64,000 nt of DNA from Streptomyces sp. NRRL F-2664 (GTDB lineage: Bacteria > Actinomycetota > Actinomycetes > Streptomycetales > Streptomycetaceae), in assembly GCF_000719345.1 (NCBI RefSeq), contig NZ_JOFX01000024.1, positions 124,001 through 188,000 of the forward strand, in the 5' to 3' direction. Below, in pieces: positions 41,627-50,031 of this stretch. The notes under the pieces are model-generated. The model did no database searches. It saw only the letters and a program-made list of their open reading frames with translations, and was not told where the DNA came from. Both the position numbers and the translations under genes were made by a program. Position 1 is the stretch's first letter. The number at the start of each line of letters is the position of its first letter.

Positions 41627-42334
41627 TCAGGCCGCCTTCGCCTTGGTCGCGTACATGTCGACGTACTCCTGGCCCGACAGGCGCATGACCTCGGCCATCA
41701 CCGAGTCCGTGACGGCGCGCAGCACGTACCGGTCACGGTCCATGCCCTCGTAGCGGGAGAACTCCATCGGCTCGCCGAAGCGGACCGTGACCCGGCCCGG
41801 GCGCGGCATGCCGGCGCCGCCGGGCTGGAGCTTGTCGGTGCCGATCATCGCGAACGGCACCACGGGGGCGCCGGTCATCAGGGTGAGGCGGGCGATGCCG
41901 GTGCGCCCGCGGTACAGCCGGCCGTCGGGGGAGCGGGTGCCCTCGGGGTAGATGCCGAAGATCTTGCCCTCTTCGAGGATCCTGCGGCCGGTCATCAGGG
42001 CCGCGACGCCGCCGTTGGCCCCGTCACGGTCGACCGGGATCATGCCGGAGCCGGTGAAGAACCACGCCATGAGCCGGCCCTTGAGCCCCTTGCCGGTCAC
42101 GTACTCGTCCTTGCCGATGAAGTGCACCGTGCGGTCGCAGACCAGCGGCAGGATCATGGAGTCGATGAACGTGAGGTGGTTGCCCGCCAGAATCACCGGT
42201 CCCGAGCCGGGGATGTTCTCGACGCCCTCCACGCGGGTGCGGAACATCGTGCGCATGACCGGTCCGACAGTGGCTTTGATGAGCTTCGTACGGAACAACG
42301 TGGGCCCTCCGGCATCGAAAAGCGGCTCGCGCAC
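41627..42334 (-). CDS. 1-acyl-sn-glycerol-3-phosphate acyltransferase (PlsC-like)
   Basis: This membrane-associated enzyme of 235 aa transfers acyl groups to lysophosphatidic acid or a related acceptor. It has motif I GNHLTFIDSMIL (H-x4-D), motif II FFTGSGMIPVDRDG, motif III FGIYPEGTRSPDG (EGT) and motif IV VVPFAMIGTDK. The start at GTG 42334 is uncertain; the N-terminal 15 residues vary in this family. The nearby glycerophosphodiesterase gene on the other strand hints at lipid turnover, but they are divergent. Confidence 0.9.
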   Translation of the reverse strand: MREPLFDAGGPTLFRTKLIKATVGPVMRTMFRTRVEGVENIPGSGPVILAGNHLTFIDSMILPLVCDRTVHFIGKDEYVTGKGLKGRLMAWFFTGSGMIPVDRDGANGGVAALMTGRRILEEGKIFGIYPEGTRSPDGRLYRGRTGIARLTLMTGAPVVPFAMIGTDKLQPGGAGMPRPGRVTVRFGEPMEFSRYEGMDRDRYVLRAVTDSVMAEVMRLSGQEYVDMYATKAKAA

Positions 42335-42563
42335 CCACCACTCGGCAGTAGCGCAGGTGAGGACGATACTCGCGGGTCAGCTCCGAGCGCACATCGGGTT
42401 CACGTGTCGGATACGTATTGTTGACGCGCGTTTTCGCCAAGTTCCCCGGATGTGCCTGCGACGCACCCCCTGCGGCCACCCCCGTCCGCCTACCATCGGC
42501 ACGCCGATCACGGCCTTCATGCTTCACGGCCCCCGGGGGCCTTCACGACGAGGAGTGGCACTC

Positions 42564-43730
42564 ATGGCGCAGGGCGGGGCAGCGCGGCGCACGGTCCTGG
42601 GGGCGGCCGCGGTGGCGGCCGGGGCGGGGATCATCGGACTCGGCGCGGGGCCGGCCGCCGCCTCCGGCGGGGGCGCCGGCCCCGGCCGCGGCTTCCGCGA
42701 CCTTCCGTACCCCACCGTCATCGGCCACCGGGGTGCCAGCGGCTACCGGCCGGAACACACCCTCGGCTCCTACCAGCTGGCCCTCGACCTGGGGGCCGAC
42801 GTCATCGAGCAGGACCTGGTGCCCACCCGCGACGGCCACCTGGTGTGCCGTCACGAGAACGAGATAGGCGGGACCACCGACGTCGCCGACCACCCCGAGT
42901 TCGCCGCCCGGCGCACCACCAAGTCAGTCGACGGGGTCCCGGTCACCGGCTGGTTCACCGAGGACTTCACCCTCGCCGAGCTGAAGACCCTGCGCGCGAA
43001 GGAACGGATTCCCGCCGTCCGCCAGCGCAACACGCTCTACGACGGCCACTGGGCCGTCCCCACCTTCGAAGAGGTGCTCCGCTGGGCCGATCGCGAGGGC
43101 CGCCGCCGCGGCGAGCGCGTCTGGCTGCACGTCGAGACCAAGCACCCCAGCTACTTCCGCGGCCTCGGCCTCGGGCTGGAGGAGCCCCTCGCCCGGCTGC
43201 TGCGCCGGTACCGGCGCGACGGCCGGGACGCCGCCGTCTTCCTGCAGTCCTTCGAACCCTCCAGCATCCAGCGGCTCTCCCGGCTGGTCTCCGCGCCCCG
43301 TGTGGTCCTGCTGTCCGCCGCCGGCACCCGCCCCTGGGACTTCGAGCAGGCCGGGGATCCGCGGACGGTCGCGGACCTGGTCAAGCCCGAGGGGCTGAGG
43401 TGGATCGCCGGGTTCGCCCAGGGCATCGGCCCCACCATGGACCTCATCCTGCCGCGCGACGCGGCCGGCCGGCTCGGGGCGCCCACCACCCTGGTGAAGG
43501 ACGCCCACGCCCACGGGCTGCTGCTGCACCCCTACACCGCGCGCAACGAGAACAGCTTCCTGTCGGCCGAGTACCGCAAGGGGACGGACCCGGCGGCGTA
43601 CGGGGACGCCCTCGGCGCCTTCCGTACCTACTTCGCGCAAGGCATCGACGGGATCTTCACCGACAATCCGGACACCGGACTGCTCGCGGCCGAGGCCTTC
43701 CGGCCGGGCCGACGCCCCGTCAACGACTGA
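42564..43730 (+). CDS. Secreted glycerophosphodiester phosphodiesterase
   Basis: This 388-aa enzyme releases glycerol 3-phosphate from deacylated phospholipids or teichoic acid. A Tat-type signal (ARRTVLGAAAVAAGAGIIG) is followed by the GDPD barrel: VIGHRGASGYRPEHT (catalytic H-R-E), VIEQDLVPTRDGHLVCRHE, VWLHVETKHP, AVFLQSFEPSSIQRL and GIDGIFTDNPD. The large insert between 105 and 150 is typical of GlpQ-type periplasmic enzymes. ATG 42564 follows GAGGAGTGG. The gap to the divergent acyltransferase gene is 229 bp. Confidence 0.93.
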   Translation: MAQGGAARRTVLGAAAVAAGAGIIGLGAGPAAASGGGAGPGRGFRDLPYPTVIGHRGASGYRPEHTLGSYQLALDLGADVIEQDLVPTRDGHLVCRHENEIGGTTDVADHPEFAARRTTKSVDGVPVTGWFTEDFTLAELKTLRAKERIPAVRQRNTLYDGHWAVPTFEEVLRWADREGRRRGERVWLHVETKHPSYFRGLGLGLEEPLARLLRRYRRDGRDAAVFLQSFEPSSIQRLSRLVSAPRVVLLSAAGTRPWDFEQAGDPRTVADLVKPEGLRWIAGFAQGIGPTMDLILPRDAAGRLGAPTTLVKDAHAHGLLLHPYTARNENSFLSAEYRKGTDPAAYGDALGAFRTYFAQGIDGIFTDNPDTGLLAAEAFRPGRRPVND

Positions 43731-43803
43731 GCGCCGCTTCCCGAACGAGTGGCCCGCGCCGGGTGGGGAAACCGCCGGGCGCGGACCGCTCGTCCCGCTC
43801 GGC

Positions 43804-44352
43804 ATGGACCTGCTGAAGGACCCCGACCTCGTCAACGAACTGGGCCCGCTGCTCTCCGCGGAGGCGGCGGCGGAGGCCCCGGCCGCCGGAGTGGACGCCG
43901 CCGACCTGGAACAAGCCGTCTGGGTCAGGCTGCTGGAGAGCGGCCGGCGCGCACCCGATCCCGCCGACCCGGCCGAGCCGGCCCGCTGGCTGCGCCGCGC
44001 GGTACGGGCCGAGGCCCGGGTCGCCCGGCGCCGCACCCGGCGGGAGATCCCCTACGACCACCGGCCGCGCAGCGATGCCGGCTCCGGCCCCGGGACCGCA
44101 CCCGAAGACGCCCTGCTGCACGGCGAGGAGCACCGCGCCCTCCGATCGGCCGTCGCCCGGTTGCCCGGACGCTGCCCCGAGCTGATGAAGGCACTTCTTT
44201 CGCCCAGAGACCTCACATACCGTGAAATCGCAGGAGAGTTGGGTATCTCACAAGGAAGTTTAGGGCCCGTGCGTTCCCGTTGCCTGGGATGTCTGCGCAG
44301 AATGCTCGCGGCAGAGGTTGCGGCTCCTGGCCTTCGGGGAAGGGAGCGGTAG
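43804..44352 (+). CDS. RNA polymerase sigma factor, ECF-like
   Basis: This 182-aa protein has a short region-2-like part (DAADLEQAVWVRLLESG then WLRRAVRAEARVARRRTRRE) and a clear region 4 helix-turn-helix (ALLSPRDLTYREIAGELGIS, SLGPVRSRCLGCLRRML). The short linker is rich in Asp, Gly and Pro. No anti-sigma gene is next to it. The region 4 part has lower GC than its surroundings. The start is ATG 43804; the next gene is 37 bp downstream and could be co-transcribed. Confidence 0.85.
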   Translation: MDLLKDPDLVNELGPLLSAEAAAEAPAAGVDAADLEQAVWVRLLESGRRAPDPADPAEPARWLRRAVRAEARVARRRTRREIPYDHRPRSDAGSGPGTAPEDALLHGEEHRALRSAVARLPGRCPELMKALLSPRDLTYREIAGELGISQGSLGPVRSRCLGCLRRMLAAEVAAPGLRGRER

Positions 44353-44389
44353 ACCAACGGGCTACCAGGTGAGCTGGAGGCATGCGCAC

Positions 44390-44896
44390 ATGGGCATGAG
44401 CGTGACCATTTCGGCGGCGGTCGCCGAGGACGCCGAGCAGATCTTCAAACTCCAGTACCTCGCCTTCCAGCGCGAGGCCGAGCTGTACGGCAACTACCTC
44501 ATCCAGCCGCTCACCCAGTCCCTGGACTCCCTCAAGGGCGAACTCGCTACCGACACCGTCCTCGTGGCCCGGCTCGGCGACGAGATCGTCGGAACCGTGC
44601 GCGGCAGCGTGGACGACGAGGGAACCGCCAAGATCGCCAAGCTCTGCGTCCACCCGCGCCTGCAGGGCCACGGGCTCGGCGCCCGGCTGCTGCGCGCCGT
44701 GGAGGAGGCTCTCGCGGGCCCCGGCACCGCCACCCGCTTCCGCCTGCACACCGGTCACAAGAGCGAGTCCAACCTGCGCCTCTACCGCAAGGCCGGCTAC
44801 GTCACGGTCGGTGGGCGCACCGCGTCCGACGGGGTGCAGCTGGTCATCCTGGAGAAAGAGGCCAAGAATCCCACCGACTTCGCGGTCAGCGCCTGA
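44390..44896 (+). CDS. GNAT-family N-acetyltransferase
   Basis: This 168-aa acetyltransferase has the GNAT core: VAEDAEQIFKLQYLAF at the start, LVARLGDEIVGTVRGSVD, the acetyl-CoA loop LCVHPRLQGHGLGARLL (Q-x-x-G-x-G/A) and LRLYRKAGYVTVGG near the end. GGAGG lies 9 nt before ATG 44390. The acceptor is unknown. It follows the sigma factor gene in the same direction. Confidence 0.9.
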   Translation: MGMSVTISAAVAEDAEQIFKLQYLAFQREAELYGNYLIQPLTQSLDSLKGELATDTVLVARLGDEIVGTVRGSVDDEGTAKIAKLCVHPRLQGHGLGARLLRAVEEALAGPGTATRFRLHTGHKSESNLRLYRKAGYVTVGGRTASDGVQLVILEKEAKNPTDFAVSA

Positions 44897-44908
44897 GCCG
44901 GGCCCCGC

Positions 44909-45337
44909 TCAGCGCCTGCGCAGCCAGAGCATCCCGGTGATCGGCAGGATCACCGGGATGAACAGGTAGCCCATGCCGAACTGCGACCAGACGGTCGTGT
45001 CGGGGAAGGACTCCGGTCGCAGCAGCGTCCACGTGCCCACGGCCAGGACGCCCGCCAGCTCGGCGGCGCAGCAGAACAGCGCCGCCCGGCGCGCCCTCTC
45101 CCCGCCACGCACGAGGGAGTACGTGATGAAGGCGTAGGCGAGCGCAGCCAGCGCCGACAGCGAGTAGGCCAGCGGCGCCCGGCCGAACTCGGTCGAGATC
45201 TGGTAGGCCGACCGCGAGACCGCGCCCACCACCATCACCCCGTACAGCCACACCAGGAGCAGTCCCGGCCCGGAGACCAGCCGCTTGCGTCCGGTGGCAG
45301 TGGCCTCCGACGTCGTCCCCGTCTCGGTCTCAGGCAC
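44909..45337 (-). CDS. Hypothetical four-helix membrane protein
   Basis: I do not recognise this 142-aa protein. After a 20-residue polar N-terminus it shows four hydrophobic segments (LLLVWLYGVMVVGAVSRS, YSLSALAALAYAFITYSLV, RAALFCCAAELAGVLAVGTW and GYLFIPVILPITGMLWL) and ends in RRR. It overlaps the upstream membrane gene by 8 bp, so the two form a pair. This pair recurs in Streptomyces as 'integral membrane protein'; no function can be read. Confidence 0.8.
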   Translation of the reverse strand: MPETETGTTSEATATGRKRLVSGPGLLLVWLYGVMVVGAVSRSAYQISTEFGRAPLAYSLSALAALAYAFITYSLVRGGERARRAALFCCAAELAGVLAVGTWTLLRPESFPDTTVWSQFGMGYLFIPVILPITGMLWLRRR

Positions 45338-45698
45338 CAGTGGTTCCCCAGATGTCGTAGAGCCGTACTTCGAGGACGGCGAGGACGACCGCGCCCGCGG
45401 CCACCGTCACCGACCCCCACTTGGTCCGCTCGGTCAGCGACAGCAGCCCGGCGGCCGGCACCGCGGCGAACGCGCCGAGCAGGTACGCCACGAAGATCAC
45501 TGCGCCCTCGTCGGGCTTCTCGCCCCTGGCCAGCTGGACCAGCCCGATCACCAGCTGGGCCAGGACCAGCACGGTCACGACGGCCATGCCGATGAAGTGC
45601 CAGTCCTTGGTCGGCTGGTCCCGCAGCGCGGCGAAACCGCACCAGGCGGCGAGGGCGAGTGCGGCCACGCCGATGGCGACCGTCAGGGCGTCGAGCAT
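45330..45698 (-). CDS. Hypothetical membrane protein, first gene of a pair
   Basis: This 122-aa protein has four hydrophobic segments (LDALTVAIGVAALALAAWCG, GMAVVTVLVLAQLVIGLVQL, FVAYLLGAFAAVPAAGLLSL and SVTVAAGAVVLAVLEVRLYD). It is not recognised beyond 'integral membrane protein'. TAATAC (45713-45708 on the minus strand) is a -10 nine nt before ATG 45698. The stop overlaps the next gene by 8 bp. Confidence 0.8.
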   Translation of the reverse strand: MLDALTVAIGVAALALAAWCGFAALRDQPTKDWHFIGMAVVTVLVLAQLVIGLVQLARGEKPDEGAVIFVAYLLGAFAAVPAAGLLSLTERTKWGSVTVAAGAVVLAVLEVRLYDIWGTTGA

Positions 45699-45789
45699 GC
45701 TGCGAGGGTATTACGGGCCGGCAGACCCCCCGCGCGCGCCCCTTCCCGTACGCCGGCCCGCGCCCGGCCGCCGCGGCCCGCCGGCTCCC

Positions 45790-45803
45790 GTGGTCTTGAC
45801 CAC
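45790..45803. repeat. Inverted repeat GTGGTC-TT-GACCAC
   Basis: A perfect 6-bp palindrome in the gap between the membrane pair and the metNIQ leader. It may be an operator, but nothing links it to either gene. The rest of 45714-45930 holds no gene that I can support. Confidence 0.35.
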
Positions 45804-45932
45804 AGGGATCCGCCCCGCAGCCCTCCGCAGTGGCGTCGGGCCGCCCTCCCCCCGAGGGCCTCCGTGGCGCGTCCGTGCAGGTCAGCGGCAAGTTCGGCAG
45901 AGCGGGAAGGACGGACGCGTTGCACCGGTGTG

Positions 45933-45967
45933 GTCCGGTATGCGGCCGCATTCCGTCCGGTATGCGG
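45933..45967 (+). repeat. Direct repeat GTCCGGTATGCGG upstream of metNIQ leader
   Basis: The 13-bp sequence occurs exactly twice, at 45933-45945 and 45955-45967, 22 bp apart (two helical turns). It lies 45-80 bp before the leader-peptide start, so it is a good candidate for tandem regulator binding. Confidence 0.55.
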
Positions 45968-46011
45968 ACAGTTTTGATCGGTCAGGGGATACGTCTGCTT
46001 TACTGGGGCCC

Positions 46012-46098
46012 ATGACCACGACGAGCAGCCGCACCCTTGCGACCGAGGCGACGATGACGCCCGGTGCTCGCTGTATGTGTCGAATGTGCGCCTTCTGA
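46012..46098 (+). CDS. Met/Cys-rich leader peptide upstream of metNIQ
   Basis: A 28-codon frame starts at ATG 46012 and ends in CMCRMCAF and TGA, with Cys and Met codons TGT ATG TGT CGA ATG TGC clustered before the stop. A -10-like TTTACT (45999-46004) lies 7 nt before the ATG, and TTGATC lies upstream, so the transcript is probably leaderless. Just after the stop is a small hairpin (CTCGC/GCGAG, 46116-46134). Because metNIQ follows, the peptide probably senses charged tRNA-Cys or tRNA-Met through ribosome stalling. The peptide itself is inferred and too short for standard gene finders. Confidence 0.6.
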   Translation: MTTTSSRTLATEATMTPGARCMCRMCAF

Positions 46099-46298
46099 GG
46101 GCCCCTTCCTGAGCCTCGCGCCCCGAAGCGAGACCGGCCGGCCGTACGTCACCGCTTGAGGGACGGCACGGCCCACTCATGCCCCGCGCACGCGTCGAAG
46201 CCATCGATTTCCGACGGTTCGTCCCGTATCGCGTCCCAGATGTTTGCCCCGTGCCCGGCACCCCGCTGCGCCGCGCACTCGACAGCGACGGAATTCCT

Positions 46299-47372
46299 GT
46301 GATCACCACATCGGGCCTCACGAAGGTCTACCAGTCCCGTGGCCGCGAGGTCACCGCCCTGGACGGCGTCGACCTGCACGTCCGCGAGGGCGAGGTCTAC
46401 GGAGTCATCGGCCAGAGCGGCGCCGGCAAGTCGTCCCTGATCCGCTGCGTGAACCTGCTGGAGCGCCCCACCACCGGCACCGTCCACGTCGACGGCGTCG
46501 ACCTCACCGCCCTCGCCGGCCGCGGCCGCCGTGCCGGCAAGGAGCTGCGCGAGGCCCGCAGCCGCATCGGGATGGTCTTCCAGCACTTCAACCTGCTGTC
46601 CTCGCGCACCGTCCAGGCCAACATCGAGCTGCCCCTGGAGATCCTCGGCGTCTCCGGCCGTGAGCGCTCCCGCAAGGCCCTCGAACTCCTCGACCTCGTC
46701 GGCCTCGCCGACAAGGCGAAGGCCTACCCCGCCCAGCTCTCCGGCGGCCAGAAGCAGCGCGTCGGCATCGCCCGCGCCCTGGCCGGCGACCCCAAGGTGC
46801 TGCTCTCCGACGAGGCCACCAGCGCCCTCGACCCCGAGACCACCCGCTCCATCCTGAAACTGCTGCGCGACCTCAACCAGCAGCTCGGCCTCACCGTGCT
46901 GCTCATCACGCACGAGATGGACGTCGTCAAGACCGTCTGCGACTCGGCCGCCCTGATGAAGAAGGGCCGGATCGTCGAGTCCGGCACCGTCGCCGAACTG
47001 CTCGCCACCCCCGGCTCCGAACTGGCCGGCGAGCTGTTCCCGGTGACCGGCTCCGCCTCCGGCCCCGACCGCACCGTCGTCGACGTCACCTTCCACGGCG
47101 AGGCCGCCGCCCAGCCGGTCGTCTCACAGCTCTCGCGCACGTACAACGTCGACATCTCGATCCTCGGCGCCGCCATGGACACCGTGGCCGGCCGGCTCAT
47201 CGGCCGCATGCGCATCGAACTGCCCGGCCGCTACGAGGACAACGTCGTGCCCGTCGGCTTCCTGCGCGAGCAGGGCCTCCAGGTCGACGTCGTCGACACG
47301 GCCGACGGGATCGACGACGAACTGACCGAGCTGACCGAGCTGGCCGAGCTGGCCGAGGATGGTGCCAAGTGA
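46299..47372 (+). CDS. metN: Methionine ABC transporter ATP-binding protein
   Basis: MetN powers methionine uptake. The 357 aa show Walker A GQSGAGKSSLIRC, Q-loop FQHFNLL, signature LSGGQKQRVGIARAL, Walker B VLLSDEATSALD, and the C-terminal NIL regulatory domain (from about residue 255: DRTVVDVTFHGEAAAQP, NVDISILGAAMDTVAG) that binds methionine and inhibits transport. GTG 46299 fits the usual N-terminus (MITTSGLTKVY). The in-frame extension back to 46179 has no support. The stop overlaps the permease start (GTGA). A 200-bp leader separates the leader peptide from metN. Confidence 0.95.
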   Translation: MITTSGLTKVYQSRGREVTALDGVDLHVREGEVYGVIGQSGAGKSSLIRCVNLLERPTTGTVHVDGVDLTALAGRGRRAGKELREARSRIGMVFQHFNLLSSRTVQANIELPLEILGVSGRERSRKALELLDLVGLADKAKAYPAQLSGGQKQRVGIARALAGDPKVLLSDEATSALDPETTRSILKLLRDLNQQLGLTVLLITHEMDVVKTVCDSAALMKKGRIVESGTVAELLATPGSELAGELFPVTGSASGPDRTVVDVTFHGEAAAQPVVSQLSRTYNVDISILGAAMDTVAGRLIGRMRIELPGRYEDNVVPVGFLREQGLQVDVVDTADGIDDELTELTELAELAEDGAK

Positions 47373-48037
47373 CCTGGTCCGAGATGCAGCCCCTGCTCAC
47401 CCAGGGCACCTACGACACCCTCTACATGGTGCTGTGGTCCACCCTGGTGACCGTCCTCGGCGGACTGCCCGTCGGCATCCTGCTCGTCCTCACCGACAAG
47501 GGCGGCCTGCTGCAGAACCAGCCGGTCAACAAGGTCCTCGGCGTGATCGTGAACATAGGCCGCTCGCTGCCGTTCATCATCCTGCTGATCTTCCTGATCC
47601 CGGTCACCACCACGGTCGTCGGCACCTTCATCGGCCCCACCGCCATGATCGTCCCGCTCGCCATCGGCGCCGTCCCCTTCTTCGCCCGGCTCGTCGAGAC
47701 CGCCGTCCGCGAGGTGGACCACGGCCTCGTCGAAGCCGTCGAGTCCATGGGCGGCGGCGTCCCCACCCTGGTCGGCAAGGTCCTCCTCCCGCAGGCCCTG
47801 CCCTCCCTGGTCGCGGGCGTCACCACCACGGTCATCACCCTCGTCGGCTACTCCGCCATGGCGGGCGCCGTCGGCGGCGAAGGACTCGGCTCCAAGGCCA
47901 TCACGTACGGCTTCCAGCGTTTCGAGACCGGCTTCATGGTCGCCACCGTCGTGGTCCTCATCGCCATCGTCACGGTGGTCCAGCTGATCGGCGACGGCGT
48001 CGTACGCCTCCTGGCCCGCCGCGGCCGGACGGCCTGA
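47369..48037 (+). CDS. metI: Methionine ABC transporter permease
   Basis: MetI is the membrane channel of the importer. The 222 aa hold five predicted helices and the EAA loop (ETAVREVDHGLVEAVESMGG, then LLPQALPSLVAGVTTTV), which docks on MetN. GTG 47369 overlaps the metN stop (GTGA), so translation is coupled. The sequence begins TWSEMQPLLTQGTYDTLYMV, as in the family. Confidence 0.95.
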   Translation: MTWSEMQPLLTQGTYDTLYMVLWSTLVTVLGGLPVGILLVLTDKGGLLQNQPVNKVLGVIVNIGRSLPFIILLIFLIPVTTTVVGTFIGPTAMIVPLAIGAVPFFARLVETAVREVDHGLVEAVESMGGGVPTLVGKVLLPQALPSLVAGVTTTVITLVGYSAMAGAVGGEGLGSKAITYGFQRFETGFMVATVVVLIAIVTVVQLIGDGVVRLLARRGRTA

Positions 48038-48144
48038 CCCCCGGGCCACCGCCCCCCTGATGTCCCCCACAGAGCCCGCACTTGTCGTGCTTGGGCCGCC
48101 ACCAGCAAGTCCTCGGTACTTGTTCAGCAAGAAAGGCACTCTTC

Positions 48145-49008
48145 GTGCGTAAGAACACCAAGCTCACCGCCCTCGCCGCCACCGCCACCGCGCTGACCCT
48201 GGGCCTCACCGCCTGCGGCAGCTCCTCCGACCCGTCCTCCGCCAAGGGCGACGGCGGCACGGCCGACGAGAGCAAGCCGCTCGTCATCGCGGCATCCCCG
48301 AGCCCCCACGCCGACGTCCTGAACTTCGTCAAGGACAAGCTCGCGGCCAAGGAGGGCCTCAAGCTGGAGGTCAAGGAGTTCACGGACTACGTCCTGCCCA
48401 ACACCGCCACCGAGCAGGGCCAGGTCGACGGCAACTACTTCCAGCACAAGCCGTACCTCGACGACTTCAACAAGAAGAACAACACCCACGTCGTCCCCGT
48501 GGTGAACGTGCACCTGGAGCCCCTCGGCCTGTACTCCAAGAAGGTCAAGGCACTCTCCGACATCAAGGCCGGCCAGACCATCGCCGTCCCCAACGACACC
48601 ACCAACGAGGGCCGCGCGCTCCAGCTGCTGGCCGCGAACAACCTGATCACCCTCAAGGAGGGCGTCGGCACCAGCGCCAAGCTGTCCGACATCACCGACA
48701 AGAAGGGTCTGGAGTTCAAGGAGCTGGAGGCCGCCACCGTCCCGCGCGCCCTCAGCGACGTGGACGCCGCGGTCATCAACGGCAACTACGCCATCGAGGC
48801 CGACCTGTCGCCCGCCAAGGACGCGCTCGCCCTGGAGAAGGCCGAGGGCAACCCGTACGCCAACTTCCTCGCGGTCAAGGAAGGCAACCAGAACGACCCG
48901 CGGGTCCAGAAGCTCGCGAAGCTCCTGAACTCCGACGACGTCAGGAAGTTCATCGAGGAGAAGTACCAGGGCTCGGTCGTCCCGGCCTTCGGCACCCCCG
49001 CCTCCTGA
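48145..49008 (+). CDS. metQ: Methionine-binding lipoprotein
   Basis: MetQ is the extracytoplasmic substrate-binding protein of the NlpA family. The 287-aa precursor has a lipobox (LGLTACGS). The mature part contains IAASPSPHADVLNFV, LKLEVKEFTDYVLPN, NYFQHKPYLDDFN, HLEPLGLYSKKVK and AAVINGNYAIEADL, matching the ligand-site aromatic and Asn residues of MetQ. GTG 48145 has GAAAGG 8 nt upstream. It lies 107 bp after metI. Confidence 0.95.
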   Translation: MRKNTKLTALAATATALTLGLTACGSSSDPSSAKGDGGTADESKPLVIAASPSPHADVLNFVKDKLAAKEGLKLEVKEFTDYVLPNTATEQGQVDGNYFQHKPYLDDFNKKNNTHVVPVVNVHLEPLGLYSKKVKALSDIKAGQTIAVPNDTTNEGRALQLLAANNLITLKEGVGTSAKLSDITDKKGLEFKELEAATVPRALSDVDAAVINGNYAIEADLSPAKDALALEKAEGNPYANFLAVKEGNQNDPRVQKLAKLLNSDDVRKFIEEKYQGSVVPAFGTPAS

Positions 49009-49047
49009 CCCGCCGCCCGACCCGTCGGGCGCCCAGCCGTCAGGCAT

Positions 49048-49085
49048 CTCGGCCCCGCACGCCCCTGTCGGCGCGCGGGGCCGAG
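49048..49085 (+). terminator. metNIQ terminator
   Basis: An 11-bp perfect stem (CTCGGCCCCGC with GCGGGGCCGAG) lies 40 bp after metQ. Confidence 0.65.
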
Positions 49086-49238
49086 TCCCGCCCGCCCGGG
49101 GGCAACCCGGCCCTGCACATCCCCCGGTCGATGCTGCATGCTGTGGCTTACGACCTGTGCACGGTCCCGCACGAACGGTTCCGCACCACGGTCGCCTCGC
49201 ACCACGGTCGCACCACGTTCTCAGGCATGGAGCAGCGC

Positions 49239-49961
49239 ATGACTACCACCTTCCCGGACGTCACCATCAGCACGGAACGGCTGGTGCTGCGCCCGTTCGA
49301 GGAGGAGGACATCACCGCGCTCGCCGAGATGATGAACGACGAGAACATCACCGCCTGGACCTCCGCACCGCACCCCTACACCCGCGCCGACGCACACGCC
49401 TGGGCCACCCGGGACTCCCACGCCGAACGCGCCGAAGGCCGCGGCATCGTCTTCGCCGTCACCGAATTCCTCACCCAGCGCCTCGTCGGCATCGTCCACC
49501 TCCGCAACACCAACTGGCGCACCCGCGCCACCGAGGTCGGCTACGTCACCGCGCCCTGGGCCCGCGGCGAGGGCTACGCGAGCGAGTCCGTCCTCGCCGT
49601 CGCCCAGTGGCTCTTCCGCGAGCAGGGGTTCGAGCGCCTCGAACTGCGCACCGCCGCCGACAACACCGCCTCCCAGCAGGTCGCCCAGAAGATCGGCTGC
49701 ATCAGCGAGGGCGTCCTGCGCAACGCCTGGACCGTACGGACGCAGACCCCCGACGGCAGCTGGACCGACAGCCGCACCGACCTCATCGTCTGGAGCCTCC
49801 TGCCCGAGGACCTCGACGAGGGCGAGGGCTACGACGGATACGAAGGCTACGAGAGCTACGAGAGCCACGAGAGCAGCGCCCCCGGCGGACACGCCGGCGA
49901 CACGGTCCCGGGACAGCGCTCCGACGCGCACGGCCACCCCGTCGGCGCCGACCGGAAATGA
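49239..49961 (+). CDS. GNAT-family acetyltransferase with Gly/Tyr/Glu repeat tail
   Basis: This 240-aa protein belongs to the RimJ/RimL-like acetyltransferases: ISTERLVLRPFEEEDITALA at the start, EVGYVTAPWARGEGYASESV (acetyl-CoA loop), FERLELRTAADNTASQQVAQ and the late VWSLLPED. Residues from about 190 form an odd tail of YDGYEGYESYESHESS type, followed by Gly/His/Asp-rich sequence. I chose ATG 49239 because GGAG lies 6 nt upstream; 49227 is a close alternative. Two copies of CACCACGGTCGC lie just upstream (49188-49210). Confidence 0.88.
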   Translation: MTTTFPDVTISTERLVLRPFEEEDITALAEMMNDENITAWTSAPHPYTRADAHAWATRDSHAERAEGRGIVFAVTEFLTQRLVGIVHLRNTNWRTRATEVGYVTAPWARGEGYASESVLAVAQWLFREQGFERLELRTAADNTASQQVAQKIGCISEGVLRNAWTVRTQTPDGSWTDSRTDLIVWSLLPEDLDEGEGYDGYEGYESYESHESSAPGGHAGDTVPGQRSDAHGHPVGADRK

Positions 49962-50031
49962 ACCGATGAGCAGGTAGTCTCACCGTGTCCGCCCCTCCTT
50001 CCCGCCCCCCCACATCAGGAGACAGACGACG

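Noticed and set aside
46099..46298. SAM riboswitch before metN
   Set aside because: The gap has hairpins but no arrangement that I recognise as a SAM-I, SAM-II or SAM-IV aptamer.
46179..46298. N-terminal extension of metN by 40 residues
   Set aside because: The extension does not match MetN proteins, and the usual N-terminus starts at GTG 46299.
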